From Symbiodinium sp. CCMP2592 (taxonomy: Eukaryota; Sar; Dinophyceae; Suessiales; Symbiodiniaceae), in NCBI GenBank assembly GCA_905221615.1, contig CAJNDT010005813.1:476968-540967 (forward strand): a DNA stretch of 64,000 bases, read 5' to 3'. Under the pieces are notes generated by a model. It was not told where the DNA came from. It was given only the letters and a program-made list of their open reading frames with translations, and made no database searches. The position numbers and the translations under genes are program-made. Positions 10,422 through 22,524 of the stretch are shown here, piece after piece (the stretch's first letter is position 1; each line of letters starts with the position of its first letter).

Positions 10422-13400
10422 CGGGATCACAAGATCGCTTCCGCCGAGCATCGCCTTGGCAGCCGCAAACATGCGTCCTACGAATCATACTCATACGCAA
10501 GCATGCAGCATTGCTCGCAACTGCCGGTGTTTAGCTGTGGGAGCATCCCAAAACCGACGAGGTGCCGGTGCTGACTTTCCACTGGGGCCCGGGCTTGAGC
10601 CGGAGTGCCGATGCTGGGAGTCTCAGGGGAGCTGCAGTTGACACTGCTTCTCACCGCCTGCAGATGCACGCATCAATTGAGGTTACCGTCAGAAATTACC
10701 TCGGCCTCTACAAGAGCGCCCTTCTTCGAGAGCAGCTTGTCTGTGCCGGTGCATGGTGCTTGTATAGTTCTCAACCCTTGCTGCACATTGCGAGGGTGGA
10801 TTTGGATTTAGCAGCTTTTTGCTGTCACTAGTTATTAGTTAGATCACGCTTAAGCCTGAGCTCGGGCTCGTGACAGTGTTGCAGTGACCTTACGTGTAAC
10901 GGCGCGAACGCGACGAGGAGAGTGTTCCCGTCCCAAGATGACCAAGCTCGAAGTGTAACCTCGCTGCTGCTTGAAAGCCAGCCGCGCGTGCCGGCTTGTC
11001 ATTGCACTTCTGCTCTGGTGTTCGCGATGCGTGCTTGTAAGGCGAGTGCGAGTGAAAACAGCCCCACGAATGCTGCTAACACGGTTGGGTCAGGCTGGGA
11101 TTTGAGCTTGGCGGCCGTTTAGGTTGTCGTGGTCTGGGATGCGGTGCAGCCTCGGCGACCCCAACAACAACAAGAGGGAGCAAAAGGTAGGAGCTCAGCA
11201 GCAGCGAGTGCTCACAGTGGCGCGGACAACTGTCCAGGAGGAGGAGGAGGAGGAGCCACGTCCTTTCGAGGGTCTTCCTCGTGCCAAAAGACTCTCACTG
11301 TTTGCCAAAGCTCGTTTAGCGGCAACGGCCCACCACTCTGACTCTCATGCATGTCGAAGCCAAGGTATTCCTTGCTGGATGAGCGCCTCTGCGATCTGGT
11401 GGTTGCCGTCAAGCGCCCGGGGCCCGGGACTAGCGGCGAGTTTGGTCGCATCACTGGCAGTGAGCTCTCAGGCTGGGCAGAGCTGCGAGGCCTGAGCGGC
11501 CAGAGCCTTCATCCAATGAGCGGGATCGATGACACAGGAGTGCTTCAGTTCCCTGCGGCTAGTGATTAAGGGAGCATATAGCAGTTGATAGCAGCCGATA
11601 GCAGTCGGTCCAAGCTTCTCCGGAAAGCAATAAGCAGCTTCAAAGCCCTGATGTTGAGAGGCTGTCACCATGCAGAATTGCGATTGATCTTGCATAGGCA
11701 TGTCCCAGTACAGGCAGCGAAATGCTGCGCAATCGCAACAGTACGTAAGTAGGTGTCCGAAGCCATGTGGGACGTCGGATTCAGCATCCTGCAGCTAGGC
11801 GCGAACCTGCCCCTCGTTGCAGGTGCTCTTGGGGAACTTGTCAATGCCCTGGCCAAACCCAGGGATGTGTCAGATTTCCTTGCCATGGAAAACCCTATCT
11901 TGAAGCCGTGTGCACTGCAGCTACATGGCAAAGCTGAAGCGCCGCTTGTGCAGTCGTTGGCAACACAAACAGTGATTGCGGCGATGCGCATCCAGCACTT
12001 TGTGCGCAGTTGCCTCACGAAGCTGGGACAGAACCGGTCTTTGCGCGCGGACAGAGCTGCCAGAAAGATCCAACGCTGCGTGCGGCTGCACCAAAGCATG
12101 CCCAGAGTCCCGTTGACATGGCAAGGCTTTGAATTCGGCCAGCTGCTGGGCTCAGGTGCCAGCGCCACTGTGCATGCCGCAATCACACCAGACGGCTGGC
12201 CCGTTGCGGTCAAGCGGCTCCGTCCCCACCCCATGGACATGGACCAGGAAGAGCTCAAGCACGAGCTTCGCATGCTTTTGCATTGCGAACACGCAAACTA
12301 CATCATCCAAGCATATTACGTCATCGACAACATTTGGACTGGGCTAGTCTTGGAGAAGCTTCGAGACAGCCTTTTTCATTTCGCCGCAGAGCAGTGCATC
12401 TCCGTCGTGGACTTTCTGGCAGCTGCCGGGCAGCTCGCACAGGCTCTACATTGGCTGCAAGGCTGTGCAGTGGTGCACGGCGATGTTAAGGCAGCCAATG
12501 TGTTTCTGCAGAGCCTTTCATGTGATTGGCCCAGATCTTTGAAGTTGGGGGACTTTGAATCCGCTCAGTTTGCCGGGGCTGGACTGCTTACCAAGAAAGT
12601 AGGCACAGTTTTCTACTGGTCGCCGGAAATGCTTGAGGGACGGGGCTACTCCTTCGGCCATGACGTGTGGAGCCTCGGAAAGCTTCTTGGTGATCTTCGC
12701 TGCGAAGACTTCCGCGCGGAGGCACTAGCCAGGAACATCCTCGTGCACAATGCCGAGGAACGGCCTTCGGCCCTCGACGTGGCATTTCAGGTGCACAGAG
12801 TCCAAAGTGCGATGTGAGTGTGGAAAGATTTTGAGGATATTGAGGATACCTGCGCTTCGTTTTTTCTGCACATGGGCTCCGCTTGATGTCACGTTGCCGG
12901 CGAACTGGTTTCTGAATGGCATCCTGGACAGATGCTGCGGACCCGGCCCATGTGTGAAATCAAGAGAAATTCCATGCCCCCTGCGCTAGCTTTCTGCGAA
13001 TCAAAAGGAGTGTTGCAAGCACTTAGGGTGAAACATGCCTCGAGGTAACAACTTGCTGCTGTTCAGCAGCTAACCACGTTTGCTTCCCAAAGTAAGGTCG
13101 GCTAATTTTTTAACGGAAGCAGCCCTAGACCCTAGACCTAGATGTCACGCCTAACGATAGTTGCCAGTACTATGCGGCACAGACCCCACCGAAACTCGGA
13201 GACATGAACGGCCATGCATGACCCAAGGTTGCAATGACTTCAGTTGCTAGTTTGAGTAGCAGAGCTTCTTGTTAACAGAGCACACCCCGAAAGCAAGATG
13301 CCACAAAAACGTTCCTCCTCCCTGCATCGAGGGGTTGGTCTTGAGGGGTCAGACTCGTTGAGAGGCCCTGGCTGCTTCGAAGAGACGGCTTTGGGAAGAG

Positions 13401-14542
13401 TCGGGCGAGTGCTACAACGTGGCCTGGGCATCGGCCGCAGATGCGGGGGCCCGGGCCCCAGTAGGTGTCACGCTTCCGTTTGTGCCGGCTAGGTTTGTCG
13501 GAGTATTTCTTAGTTCAGCGAAAGCCTTGGTCAAAGGGGCCGCGAGCCTTCAGCACGAAGTCAAAAGCATGACGCCAAACTGAATACGGAGCAGCTTACG
13601 CTACGGGAAAGCCATGCTGCAAGGTGAAGCTGGCATCTGGGTCTCCCGAGCCGTGGACCTCGCCGGCGCGGCTTGACAGCACACATGGACGTAAGTTGGG
13701 GGGTGGTCCCAGGCTCTACTAAAACAGTCGACTCACAGTGAGGCTCCTGGAAGCCTTCTTCCGCTTCTTTGCATACGGAACCGGCCTCGATGGGAGGGCA
13801 GTAGCAAAGGCAGAGCGAAAGAGAGAGGGACTCGCCCGGAAGAAAAGAAGAGTGCACTATGCAACGAAGTAGAGGAAGAGGGGGAGCTGCTGCAACGATC
13901 ACTTCTCAGAGGCTACGACTTCAATGTCGAGGCCGCATCGGTGCGTGTGGCCGAGCGTGTGGGTGCCTCAGCCCCTTCTGTGTTTCTTACAAATCTTACC
14001 TCTACAGTACACCCCAAAAGGCTCAAGGCTCAGCTTCAGCGTGTTCGCGGTTGCAGAGGCCCGGCGGAGCGTCTTCGGTCGCCCGGCTCTGGCCCTGGAA
14101 GACCCTCTGGAAACGGAGACTTGGCCAAGGGAAATATTCCTGACGGAATATCACGCCATTTCTGTTGGTTTCTTTGAGGTGGAATATGGGGGCCTACAAA
14201 AATTACCAATACTATTTTGGGGATTCGAGGACTGGGACCTGGGCCGCCTGCTGGACGAGCAGCGCCTGGCACGACTCCGTGCGGAGTTGCGCCGCGCCGC
14301 GCGCAGGCTGCGTGGAGGTGCCGGGGGGAGATGGTAGAAGCGGCGATGGGATCGAGAGCTAAACCTTGCCTCCTAACGATCTTCGCTGTTGTTTCTCAGG
14401 TCCTTCGGAGTCCTCTCTGAAGGCAGTCTTCGCCCGGCGTGGGCTCAGGCTCGGCGGCTGGCCTCGCTCTCTCCCTCAAGCCTTTGCTTCCGGGGCGTTG
14501 TGGCGTTGACGGCGTCTCTGCCACGTTAGGTTTTGTCACAGC
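10422..14542 (+). repeat. Tandem unit copy B (4121 bp, internally deleted)
   Basis: Second copy, 446 bp shorter than A and C. It lacks a 440-bp block equivalent to 6943-7382 (junction at about 11503, inside the text GGCCAGAGCCTTC), and its GGA run is two triplets shorter. It shares the three single-base variants with copy C against A. The kinase frame is intact. Confidence 0.95.
11765..12817 (+). CDS. IQ-motif protein-kinase-like protein, copy B
   Basis: The predicted protein is identical to copies A and C (350 residues from the ATG at 11765), with the same IQ motif, HGD catalytic loop, DFE and SPE. The difference lies upstream: the 440-bp block that begins about 700 bp before the ATG in copy A is absent here. 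If that block holds a promoter or a 5' exon, this copy would be regulated differently or would have another N-terminus. The sequence alone does not decide this. Confidence 0.85.
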   Translation: MWDVGFSILQLGANLPLVAGALGELVNALAKPRDVSDFLAMENPILKPCALQLHGKAEAPLVQSLATQTVIAAMRIQHFVRSCLTKLGQNRSLRADRAARKIQRCVRLHQSMPRVPLTWQGFEFGQLLGSGASATVHAAITPDGWPVAVKRLRPHPMDMDQEELKHELRMLLHCEHANYIIQAYYVIDNIWTGLVLEKLRDSLFHFAAEQCISVVDFLAAAGQLAQALHWLQGCAVVHGDVKAANVFLQSLSCDWPRSLKLGDFESAQFAGAGLLTKKVGTVFYWSPEMLEGRGYSFGHDVWSLGKLLGDLRCEDFRAEALARNILVHNAEERPSALDVAFQVHRVQSAM

Positions 14543-17500
14543 CGGGATCACAAGATCGCTTCCGCCGAGCATCGCCTTGGCAGCCGCAAACATGCGTCCT
14601 ACGAATCATACTCATACGCAAGCATGCAGCATTGCTCGCAACTGCCGGTGTTTAGCTGTGGGAGCATCCCAAAACCGACGAGGTGCCGGTGCTGACTTTC
14701 CACTGGGGCCCGGGCTTGAGCCGGAGTGCCGATGCTGGGAGTCTCAGGGGAGCTGCAGTTGACACTGCTTCTCACCGCCTGCAGATGCACGCATCAATTG
14801 AGGTTACCGTCAGAAATTACCTCGGCCTCTACAAGAGCGCCCTTCTTCGAGAGCAGCTTGTCTGTGCCGGTGCATGGTGCTTGTATAGTTCTCAACCCTT
14901 GCTGCACATTGCGAGGGTGGATTTGGATTTAGCAGCTTTTTGCTGTCACTAGTTATTAGTTAGATCACGCTTAAGCCTGAGCTCGGGCTCGTGACAGTGT
15001 TGCAGTGACCTTACGTGTAACGGCGCGAACGCGACGAGGAGAGTGTTCCCGTCCCAAGATGACCAAGCTCGAAGTGTAACCTCGCTGCTGCTTGAAAGCC
15101 AGCCGCGCGTGCCGGCTTGTCATTGCACTTCTGCTCTGGTGTTCGCGATGCGTGCTTGTAAGGCGAGTGCGAGTGAAAACAGCCCCACGAATGCTGCTAA
15201 CACGGTTGGGTCAGGCTGGGATTTGAGCTTGGCGGCCGTTTAGGTTGTCGTGGTCTGGGATGCGGTGCAGCCTCGGCGACCCCAACAACAACAAGAGGGA
15301 GCAAAAGGTAGGAGCTCAGCAGCAGCGAGTGCTCACAGTGGCGCGGACAACTGTCCAGGAGGAGGAGGAGGAGGAGGAGGAGCCACGTCCTTTCGAGGGT
15401 CTTCCTCGTGCCAAAAGACTCTCACTGTTTGCCAAAGCTCGTTTAGCGGCAACGGCCCACCACTCTGACTCTCATGCATGTCGAAGCCAAGGTATTCCTT
15501 GCTGGATGAGCGCCTCTGCGATCTGGTGGTTGCCGTCAAGCGCCCGGGGCCCGGGACTAGCGGCGAGTTTGGTCGCATCACTGGCAGTGAGCTCTCAGGC
15601 TGGGCAGAGCTGCGAGGCCTGAGCGGCCAGACCAGGCCGGCCTTTGAGGGTGGAGCCGGGAGTGGAGACGTGGAGACTTGCCTCACTTTGCCTCTTTGCC
15701 GGCGCTGAAGCTTCGCAGGGGTTATCCGGGCGGGTACTCTTGGAGCCTCTTGGCCGTGGCCTTCGCTCAGCGGGCGGCTCCACCACTGGTGCCTTCGCTG
15801 CAGGCCACGGATCTGAGGGTCGAACAGCGGGGAAGCGCAAGCAAGTCATCAGGCTTCCCTAAGTCATTGATCCCGGCTTGCAGATGCCGAGAGCTTGAGG
15901 GCAATAGGTGCGAACAGCTTTGTGTGACGATTTAGTGGGGACACAGGGAGGAGCGTCTTCACGCCCTGAGTGTCGAAGAGCGTGGCAAGAAGGACCAGAG
16001 GTTGCCGCAGTACCGTAGTTGCATTTGTCTCAATCGAATGCCTCCTTTGACCGTGCCGGTGAGCAATCTCAGCCTTCATCCAATGAGCGGGATCGATGAC
16101 ACAGGAGTGCTTCAGTTCCCTGCGGCTAGTGATTAAGGGAGCATATAGCAGTTGATAGCAGCCGATAGCAGTCGGTCCAAGCTTCTCCGGAAAGCAATAA
16201 GCAGCTTCAAAGCCCTGATGTTGAGAGGCTGTCACCATGCAGAATTGCGATTGATCTTGCATAGGCATGTCCCAGTACAGGCAGCGAAATGCTGCGCAAT
16301 CGCAACAGTACGTAAGTAGGTGTCCGAAGCCATGTGGGACGTCGGATTCAGCATCCTGCAGCTAGGCGCGAACCTGCCCCTCGTTGCAGGTGCTCTTGGG
16401 GAACTTGTCAATGCCCTGGCCAAACCCAGGGATGTGTCAGATTTCCTTGCCATGGAAAACCCTATCTTGAAGCCGTGTGCACTGCAGCTACATGGCAAAG
16501 CTGAAGCGCCGCTTGTGCAGTCGTTGGCAACACAAACAGTGATTGCGGCGATGCGCATCCAGCACTTTGTGCGCAGTTGCCTCACGAAGCTGGGACAGAA
16601 CCGGTCTTTGCGCGCGGACAGAGCTGCCAGAAAGATCCAACGCTGCGTGCGGCTGCACCAAAGCATGCCCAGAGTCCCGTTGACATGGCAAGGCTTTGAA
16701 TTCGGCCAGCTGCTGGGCTCAGGTGCCAGCGCCACTGTGCATGCCGCAATCACACCAGACGGCTGGCCCGTTGCGGTCAAGCGGCTCCGTCCCCACCCCA
16801 TGGACATGGACCAGGAAGAGCTCAAGCACGAGCTTCGCATGCTTTTGCATTGCGAACACGCAAACTACATCATCCAAGCATATTACGTCATCGACAACAT
16901 TTGGACTGGGCTAGTCTTGGAGAAGCTTCGAGACAGCCTTTTTCATTTCGCCGCAGAGCAGTGCATCTCCGTCGTGGACTTTCTGGCAGCTGCCGGGCAG
17001 CTCGCACAGGCTCTACATTGGCTGCAAGGCTGTGCAGTGGTGCACGGCGATGTTAAGGCAGCCAATGTGTTTCTGCAGAGCCTTTCATGTGATTGGCCCA
17101 GATCTTTGAAGTTGGGGGACTTTGAATCCGCTCAGTTTGCCGGGGCTGGACTGCTTACCAAGAAAGTAGGCACAGTTTTCTACTGGTCGCCGGAAATGCT
17201 TGAGGGACGGGGCTACTCCTTCGGCCATGACGTGTGGAGCCTCGGAAAGCTTCTTGGTGATCTTCGCTGCGAAGACTTCCGCGCGGAGGCACTAGCCAGG
17301 AACATCCTCGTGCACAATGCCGAGGAACGGCCTTCGGCCCTCGACGTGGCATTTCAGGTGCACAGAGTCCAAAGTGCGATGTGAGTGTGGAAAGATTTTG
17401 AGGATATTGAGGATACCTGCGCTTCGTTTTTTCTGCACATGGGCTCCGCTTGATGTCACGTTGCCGGCGAACTGGTTTCTGAATGGCATCCTGGACAGAT

Positions 17501-19109
17501 GCTGCGGACCCGGCCCATGTGTGAAATCAAGAGAAATTCCATGCCCCCTGCGCTAGCTTTCTGCGAATCAAAAGGAGTGTTGCAAGCACTTAGGGTGAAA
17601 CATGCCTCGAGGTAACAACTTGCTGCTGTTCAGCAGCTAACCACGTTTGCTTCCCAAAGTAAGGTCGGCTAATTTTTTAACGGAAGCAGCCCTAGACCCT
17701 AGACCTAGATGTCACGCCTAACGATAGTTGCCAGTACTATGCGGCACAGACCCCACCGAAACTCGGAGACATGAACGGCCATGCATGACCCAAGGTTGCA
17801 ATGACTTCAGTTGCTAGTTTGAGTAGCAGAGCTTCTTGTTAACAGAGCACACCCCGAAAGCAAGATGCCACAAAAACGTTCCTCCTCCCTGCATCGAGGG
17901 GTTGGTCTTGAGGGGTCAGACTCGTTGAGAGGCCCTGGCTGCTTCGAAGAGACGGCTTTGGGAAGAGTCGGGCGAGTGCTACAACGTGGCCTGGGCATCG
18001 GCCGCAGATGCGGGGGCCCGGGCCCCAGTAGGTGTCACGCTTCCGTTTGTGCCGGCTAGGTTTGTCGGAGTATTTCTTAGTTCAGCGAAAGCCTTGGTCA
18101 AAGGGGCCGCGAGCCTTCAGCACGAAGTCAAAAGCATGACGCCAAACTGAATACGGAGCAGCTTACGCTACGGGAAAGCCATGCTGCAAGGTGAAGCTGG
18201 CATCTGGGTCTCCCGAGCCGTGGACCTCGCCGGCGCGGCTTGACAGCACACATGGACGTAAGTTGGGGGGTGGTCCCAGGCTCTACTAAAACAGTCGACT
18301 CACAGTGAGGCTCCTGGAAGCCTTCTTCCGCTTCTTTGCATACGGAACCGGCCTCGATGGGAGGGCAGTAGCAAAGGCAGAGCGAAAGAGAGAGGGACTC
18401 GCCCGGAAGAAAAGAAGAGTGCACTATGCAACGAAGTAGAGGAAGAGGGGGAGCTGCTGCAACGATCACTTCTCAGAGGCTACGACTTCAATGTCGAGGC
18501 CGCATCGGTGCGTGTGGCCGAGCGTGTGGGTGCCTCAGCCCCTTCTGTGTTTCTTACAAATCTTACCTCTACAGTACACCCCAAAAGGCTCAAGGCTCAG
18601 CTTCAGCGTGTTCGCGGTTGCAGAGGCCCGGCGGAGCGTCTTCGGTCGCCCGGCTCTGGCCCTGGAAGACCCTCTGGAAACGGAGACTTGGCCAAGGGAA
18701 ATATTCCTGACGGAATATCACGCCATTTCTGTTGGTTTCTTTGAGGTGGAATATGGGGGCCTACAAAAATTACCAATACTATTTTGGGGATTCGAGGACT
18801 GGGACCTGGGCCGCCTGCTGGACGAGCAGCGCCTGGCACGACTCCGTGCGGAGTTGCGCCGCGCCGCGCGCAGGCTGCGTGGAGGTGCCGGGGGGAGATG
18901 GTAGAAGCGGCGATGGGATCGAGAGCTAAACCTTGCCTCCTAACGATCTTCGCTGTTGTTTCTCAGGTCCTTCGGAGTCCTCTCTGAAGGCAGTCTTCGC
19001 CCGGCGTGGGCTCAGGCTCGGCGGCTGGCCTCGCTCTCTCCCTCAAGCCTTTGCTTCCGGGGCGTTGTGGCGTTGACGGCGTCTCTGCCACGTTAGGTTT
19101 TGTCACAGC
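14543..19109 (+). repeat. Tandem unit copy C (4567 bp)
   Basis: Third copy, full length, followed at 19110-19115 by the first six bases (CGGGAT) of a further unit and then unique sequence. The left flank of the array is ATGT followed by CGGGAT, and the right flank is CGGGAT followed by GGGTTCC, so the original single locus and both duplication junctions share this 6-mer. Confidence 0.95.
16332..17384 (+). CDS. IQ-motif protein-kinase-like protein, copy C
   Basis: The predicted protein is identical to the other two copies (350 residues from the ATG at 16332). The unit keeps the 440-bp upstream block that copy B lost, so copies A and C share the same upstream context. The kinase motifs are as described for copy A. 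Confidence 0.85.
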   Translation: MWDVGFSILQLGANLPLVAGALGELVNALAKPRDVSDFLAMENPILKPCALQLHGKAEAPLVQSLATQTVIAAMRIQHFVRSCLTKLGQNRSLRADRAARKIQRCVRLHQSMPRVPLTWQGFEFGQLLGSGASATVHAAITPDGWPVAVKRLRPHPMDMDQEELKHELRMLLHCEHANYIIQAYYVIDNIWTGLVLEKLRDSLFHFAAEQCISVVDFLAAAGQLAQALHWLQGCAVVHGDVKAANVFLQSLSCDWPRSLKLGDFESAQFAGAGLLTKKVGTVFYWSPEMLEGRGYSFGHDVWSLGKLLGDLRCEDFRAEALARNILVHNAEERPSALDVAFQVHRVQSAM

Positions 19110-19115
19110 CGGGAT

Positions 19116-20700
19116 GGGTTCCAGGCGAAGGCTCGGGAGTGGCGGGCAGCATACCTTGGGAGTCCGAGCGCTGAGGAGTTGGGTAAAGCGAGATAAAGTG
19201 AGCTCCTGTGATTGCGTGGCAGCGCCGGTGCCGACTTCAAGAGATGATCAAGATTTAGAGATGATAATAAGAGATGATAATGCCTCCCAGCAAGCGGCGC
19301 AACTCCCGAAAGCCTTAGCCGGATTTGGGGATTGCAGGTCGGAGGCGAGTCGGACCTGATTGGGTGCCAAGCGGAGGTCCTGCCAAGGTTTGGAGAGTTC
19401 AACTTCCAGCTTTATTGTGGTCCCGAAATATGCCAGGTGGGCGTGGCAGCTTCTGCACCGGCTTGAAGAGAGGCAGCGCGCGACTTGAGTCAGTTTCGTG
19501 GCGCACTGCCTTGGGCTCGGAGTGATCCCGAGTGCCTCCCACGTTTGGCGGGCTGGTGGAGGGTTGTTGCTTCTTCGCCCGAGCAGCATGCTGATGCCCA
19601 AAACATTCTGTCACAGCCCGCAATAGCTCCCTTCATGCTGTGGTTTTCGCGGCAAAACGCGCTATGGCCGCTATGAAGGGAAGGGGTAGCTCCCTTCACT
19701 CCGGGGCAAAACATGCTATGAGGGAGGGGGTGGCTCCCTTCACTGCATGGTTGGGGCAAGACATGCTATGAATCCCTTCATTGCATGGTTTGGGAGCAAG
19801 GCACGCTACCCTTCATAGTTTCGGGGGAAAGCAGACTATGAAATGAAGGAGTGGAGGAAACTCGGAAGTGGGCTTTTCAAACTTCCCAGAAGCGGGCAAG
19901 AGACGGTGGCGCTGAAATGGGTGCGATCATGGAAACCACTGGGCGTCGTGTTTGACAAACGTCCCGGACATTTGCGAAGCCTTGTATGCTCAATCCGCTT
20001 GAAAAGCACATGTCCGCATGTCATTGTCATGGGAGGGCGCAGGTTGCTCCCAAAAGCAGCGCTTGCACATGCAACACACTCGTTTTTCGAACCTCGCATG
20101 GCATGCCGAAACCCTCCGATGAAACTTGAGTCCGGGTTTAACACGCACAGTACACGTCGAGGAGGCTGTGCGTGAGGCATGAGCTGAGCTTTGAAGCTCA
20201 TTCTTCTATCGTGAGCATCCTCGAGGCGAGAGTGCCACATTCTGACAGCTGTGCATGTTCTATGCCCTTGATGCGAGTGATTTGATGGATCGACATGATT
20301 TGCGGTTTCATCAAGCTTAAACCCGCCCCCTCATGAGGCGATGGTTGTTGATCGATCTATGTCGACCCTCCTCCCTGGTCAGGCGATGGCGATTGGTCGT
20401 ACAGTGTTGAAGCCTCCCCTGCGTTAGTTTATGCCGGTTGATCCCATTTCTTACACCCGCTGGCTCATGGTTTATTATGTTCCTCGTCGTCGTCGTCGTC
20501 GGTCACGGTCGCGCTGCTGGTCCGTTGTTGGTGTTCTGTGGTGGGTATGTTTCGCCTCCGTCGTGCTTTTAGTCGTCCTCATTGCCTGCCGGACCTTCGT
20601 CTTCGTGATTCTGTTGTTGTCGAATGCTCTGTTTCAAGAGTTGTGATGATCCTTTTGTTCGATTCTGAACTTTCACCCCATGTATTCCCAGACCTTGCAG
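19116..20700. other. Unique flank, no gene recognised
   Basis: Short open frames occur on both strands without recognisable domains. It contains the imperfect repeat cluster at 19618-19850 and a (CGT)n run near 20482-20501. Confidence 0.4.
19618..19850 (+). repeat. Imperfect minisatellite, CCCTTCA...CATGCTATGA
   Basis: About five degenerate units with alternating motifs CTCCCTTCAYTSCATGG and GGCAAGACATGCTATGA. Because CCCTTCAT and ATGAAGGG also occur in inverted order, parts can fold into hairpins. Confidence 0.7.
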
Positions 20701-20836
20701 GAATTGAGATGGGGCGGTGGCGGGGAGCTTGAACCCTCAGCATTGGGCCAAGGCCAGGGCCGAGCTTGGTGCCAGTGGCGATGCCTTCCAGGGACGAGGA
20801 GTCTTTCCCTGGTCCCAAGCTCAGAAGAAGCCAAGC

Positions 20837-21493
20837 ATGCATGTGACCTTGTCCACGTCCTACATTGCGAACTTGGTCGGAGTTCGAGGTATGCACCACC
20901 GGAGGGAAGCCAAGCAGTTTTGGCCTCAGAACACTTGCCTTTCGGCCTTCAGCGTCCGAGGAGAGTTTGAAATTGCCCTTCGCGACCCTGAAACTTCGAA
21001 GATCGTGTCAGACATGCAGATGCCTGATGGCTGTGTTTGCTGCCCGTTGTCGCGCCTCCTTGCCCATGGATCACGGATGATCACAGACATGTTCAGCGCC
21101 AGCACCAGGCAGAGGACTCTGACAAGGATGGGTGGCCGGCCGCCTCAAAGCCTCAGCGCACGCTTTGCCTTGGAGTGTGAGCAGCGAGACAGCGAGGTTC
21201 CACACAGGCGACATTGGACTCATAATCCGAGCAGGCTCCCCAATGATCATGCCTTCGGTCGCTTCTCTTTCCGTTTCGGGGTTGAGTTGTTTCTGCCCTT
21301 GGCAGGTCAAGTCCGTGGAGGCCAGCCCTGCATGATGCCCATAGTCAAGCTCGACTACAAGTTGCCCATTGCCAGGCTGGGAAAGATGGGGCCTATGGTT
21401 CCTGCACAATCAACCGACGCACGTCCGCACAGTCACACAAGCCTGTCCCACACATTACTTGTCACCTTTGCTTGTCATTCCAAGGTTGCCTGA
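20837..21493 (+). CDS. Hypothetical protein (uncertain)
   Basis: An open frame of 218 residues from the first ATG, continuing a longer open frame from about 20717. The part around MHVTLSTSYIANLVGVRG and GEFEIALRDPETSKIVSD reads like a folded protein; the second half is less convincing and probably includes intron sequence (an acceptor-like CAG near 21307). No family is recognised. There is no supporting neighbour, so it may be a chance frame in GC-rich DNA. Confidence 0.3.
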   Translation: MHVTLSTSYIANLVGVRGMHHRREAKQFWPQNTCLSAFSVRGEFEIALRDPETSKIVSDMQMPDGCVCCPLSRLLAHGSRMITDMFSASTRQRTLTRMGGRPPQSLSARFALECEQRDSEVPHRRHWTHNPSRLPNDHAFGRFSFRFGVELFLPLAGQVRGGQPCMMPIVKLDYKLPIARLGKMGPMVPAQSTDARPHSHTSLSHTLLVTFACHSKVA

Positions 21494-22520
21494 GTGGGCA
21501 AAGCCGTGGCCTCAAAGCAACTCTCAGCGTCTCAGCAATGTCAGAGCCATATATGCTGTTCGTTTGATTTGTACCACAACTACAATCCACGAGAGATGTG
21601 TGCTAGATCCATTTCAGCCGAGTGTGCCAAGATTCAACTTCACACCCAATGTGAGTACACTCGTGCAAAGAACCTAACGCATTTTCAAGAGGAGCGGGTT
21701 AGGTATGTGCAGGTGGTGCTGCGGCCGTCGCCACACCTACAAATCACGAAAGCTGGCCGGGTTTTGGAACCCCCGTCCGCCGCCTCCCCCCACCCCACCC
21801 CCACTTGCCGTGGAGCTGTGCTGTCGTCGGTTCATGATGAAGGTGTAGAACTGTTGATTTACAGTTGAGCTTAATTATTTTTGGTGATTCTTATGATGAT
21901 GTTGATGCTGATAAAACCTCACAGAGGTGATGTGGACACTAGTTCTGCCGTTGCGGTTGCTGATGAGGATGAGGATGGTACTGCTGATGATGGTGATTCT
22001 GACGGTGGCGATGATGACAACGGCTCAACATGATGGGCACGGAGATGGTATCTTTAGAACCCGTGCGGGGCGTGAAAGTCATGATTTGCTGTGGCTGGAC
22101 ACTCCCAAGACATGCCATTTGAGCTCTTGGCCCCCCGGCGCCCCTGCACCCACCACCCCCACCATTTGCACTGCCGTCACCACTTACACCGCCATCACCA
22201 GGGATCCGGTGCTTTTGATTTTGATGATCTGACGACAGCAATGAAAGTCGTGGATGCTGTAAATGATTCTGATTGTTATGTTATGTCAGCGCTGATGTTC
22301 ACGATGATGACGACAATGACTTTCATGATGGTGACCTTCTTTCCTGTCCACCGACGTGAAGAATCCACCTTGCGAGATACGCGGGCCCCAATGGCGCACG
22401 AGACGCGGCGATTTTGCCCCCTGCAAACACTTGGTGAGCTGAGCAGATGCGCTGATCCCTAAAGCCCTCGAGCAGATCAGCCCAACAGATAAGTACAACC
22501 AACCACTGCAATTGCTTCTT
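21494..22520. other. No gene recognised; ATG/GAT-rich low-complexity DNA
   Basis: Roughly 21890-22030 and 22260-22340 are rich in GATGATG-type triplets. Short open frames here encode Met- and Thr-rich low-complexity peptides and are not credible genes. Confidence 0.4.
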
Positions 22521-22524
22521 AATT

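Noticed and set aside
22055..22460. Met/Thr/His-rich frames on both strands
   Set aside because: Low-complexity GATGATG and CACC tracts, with no protein-like composition.
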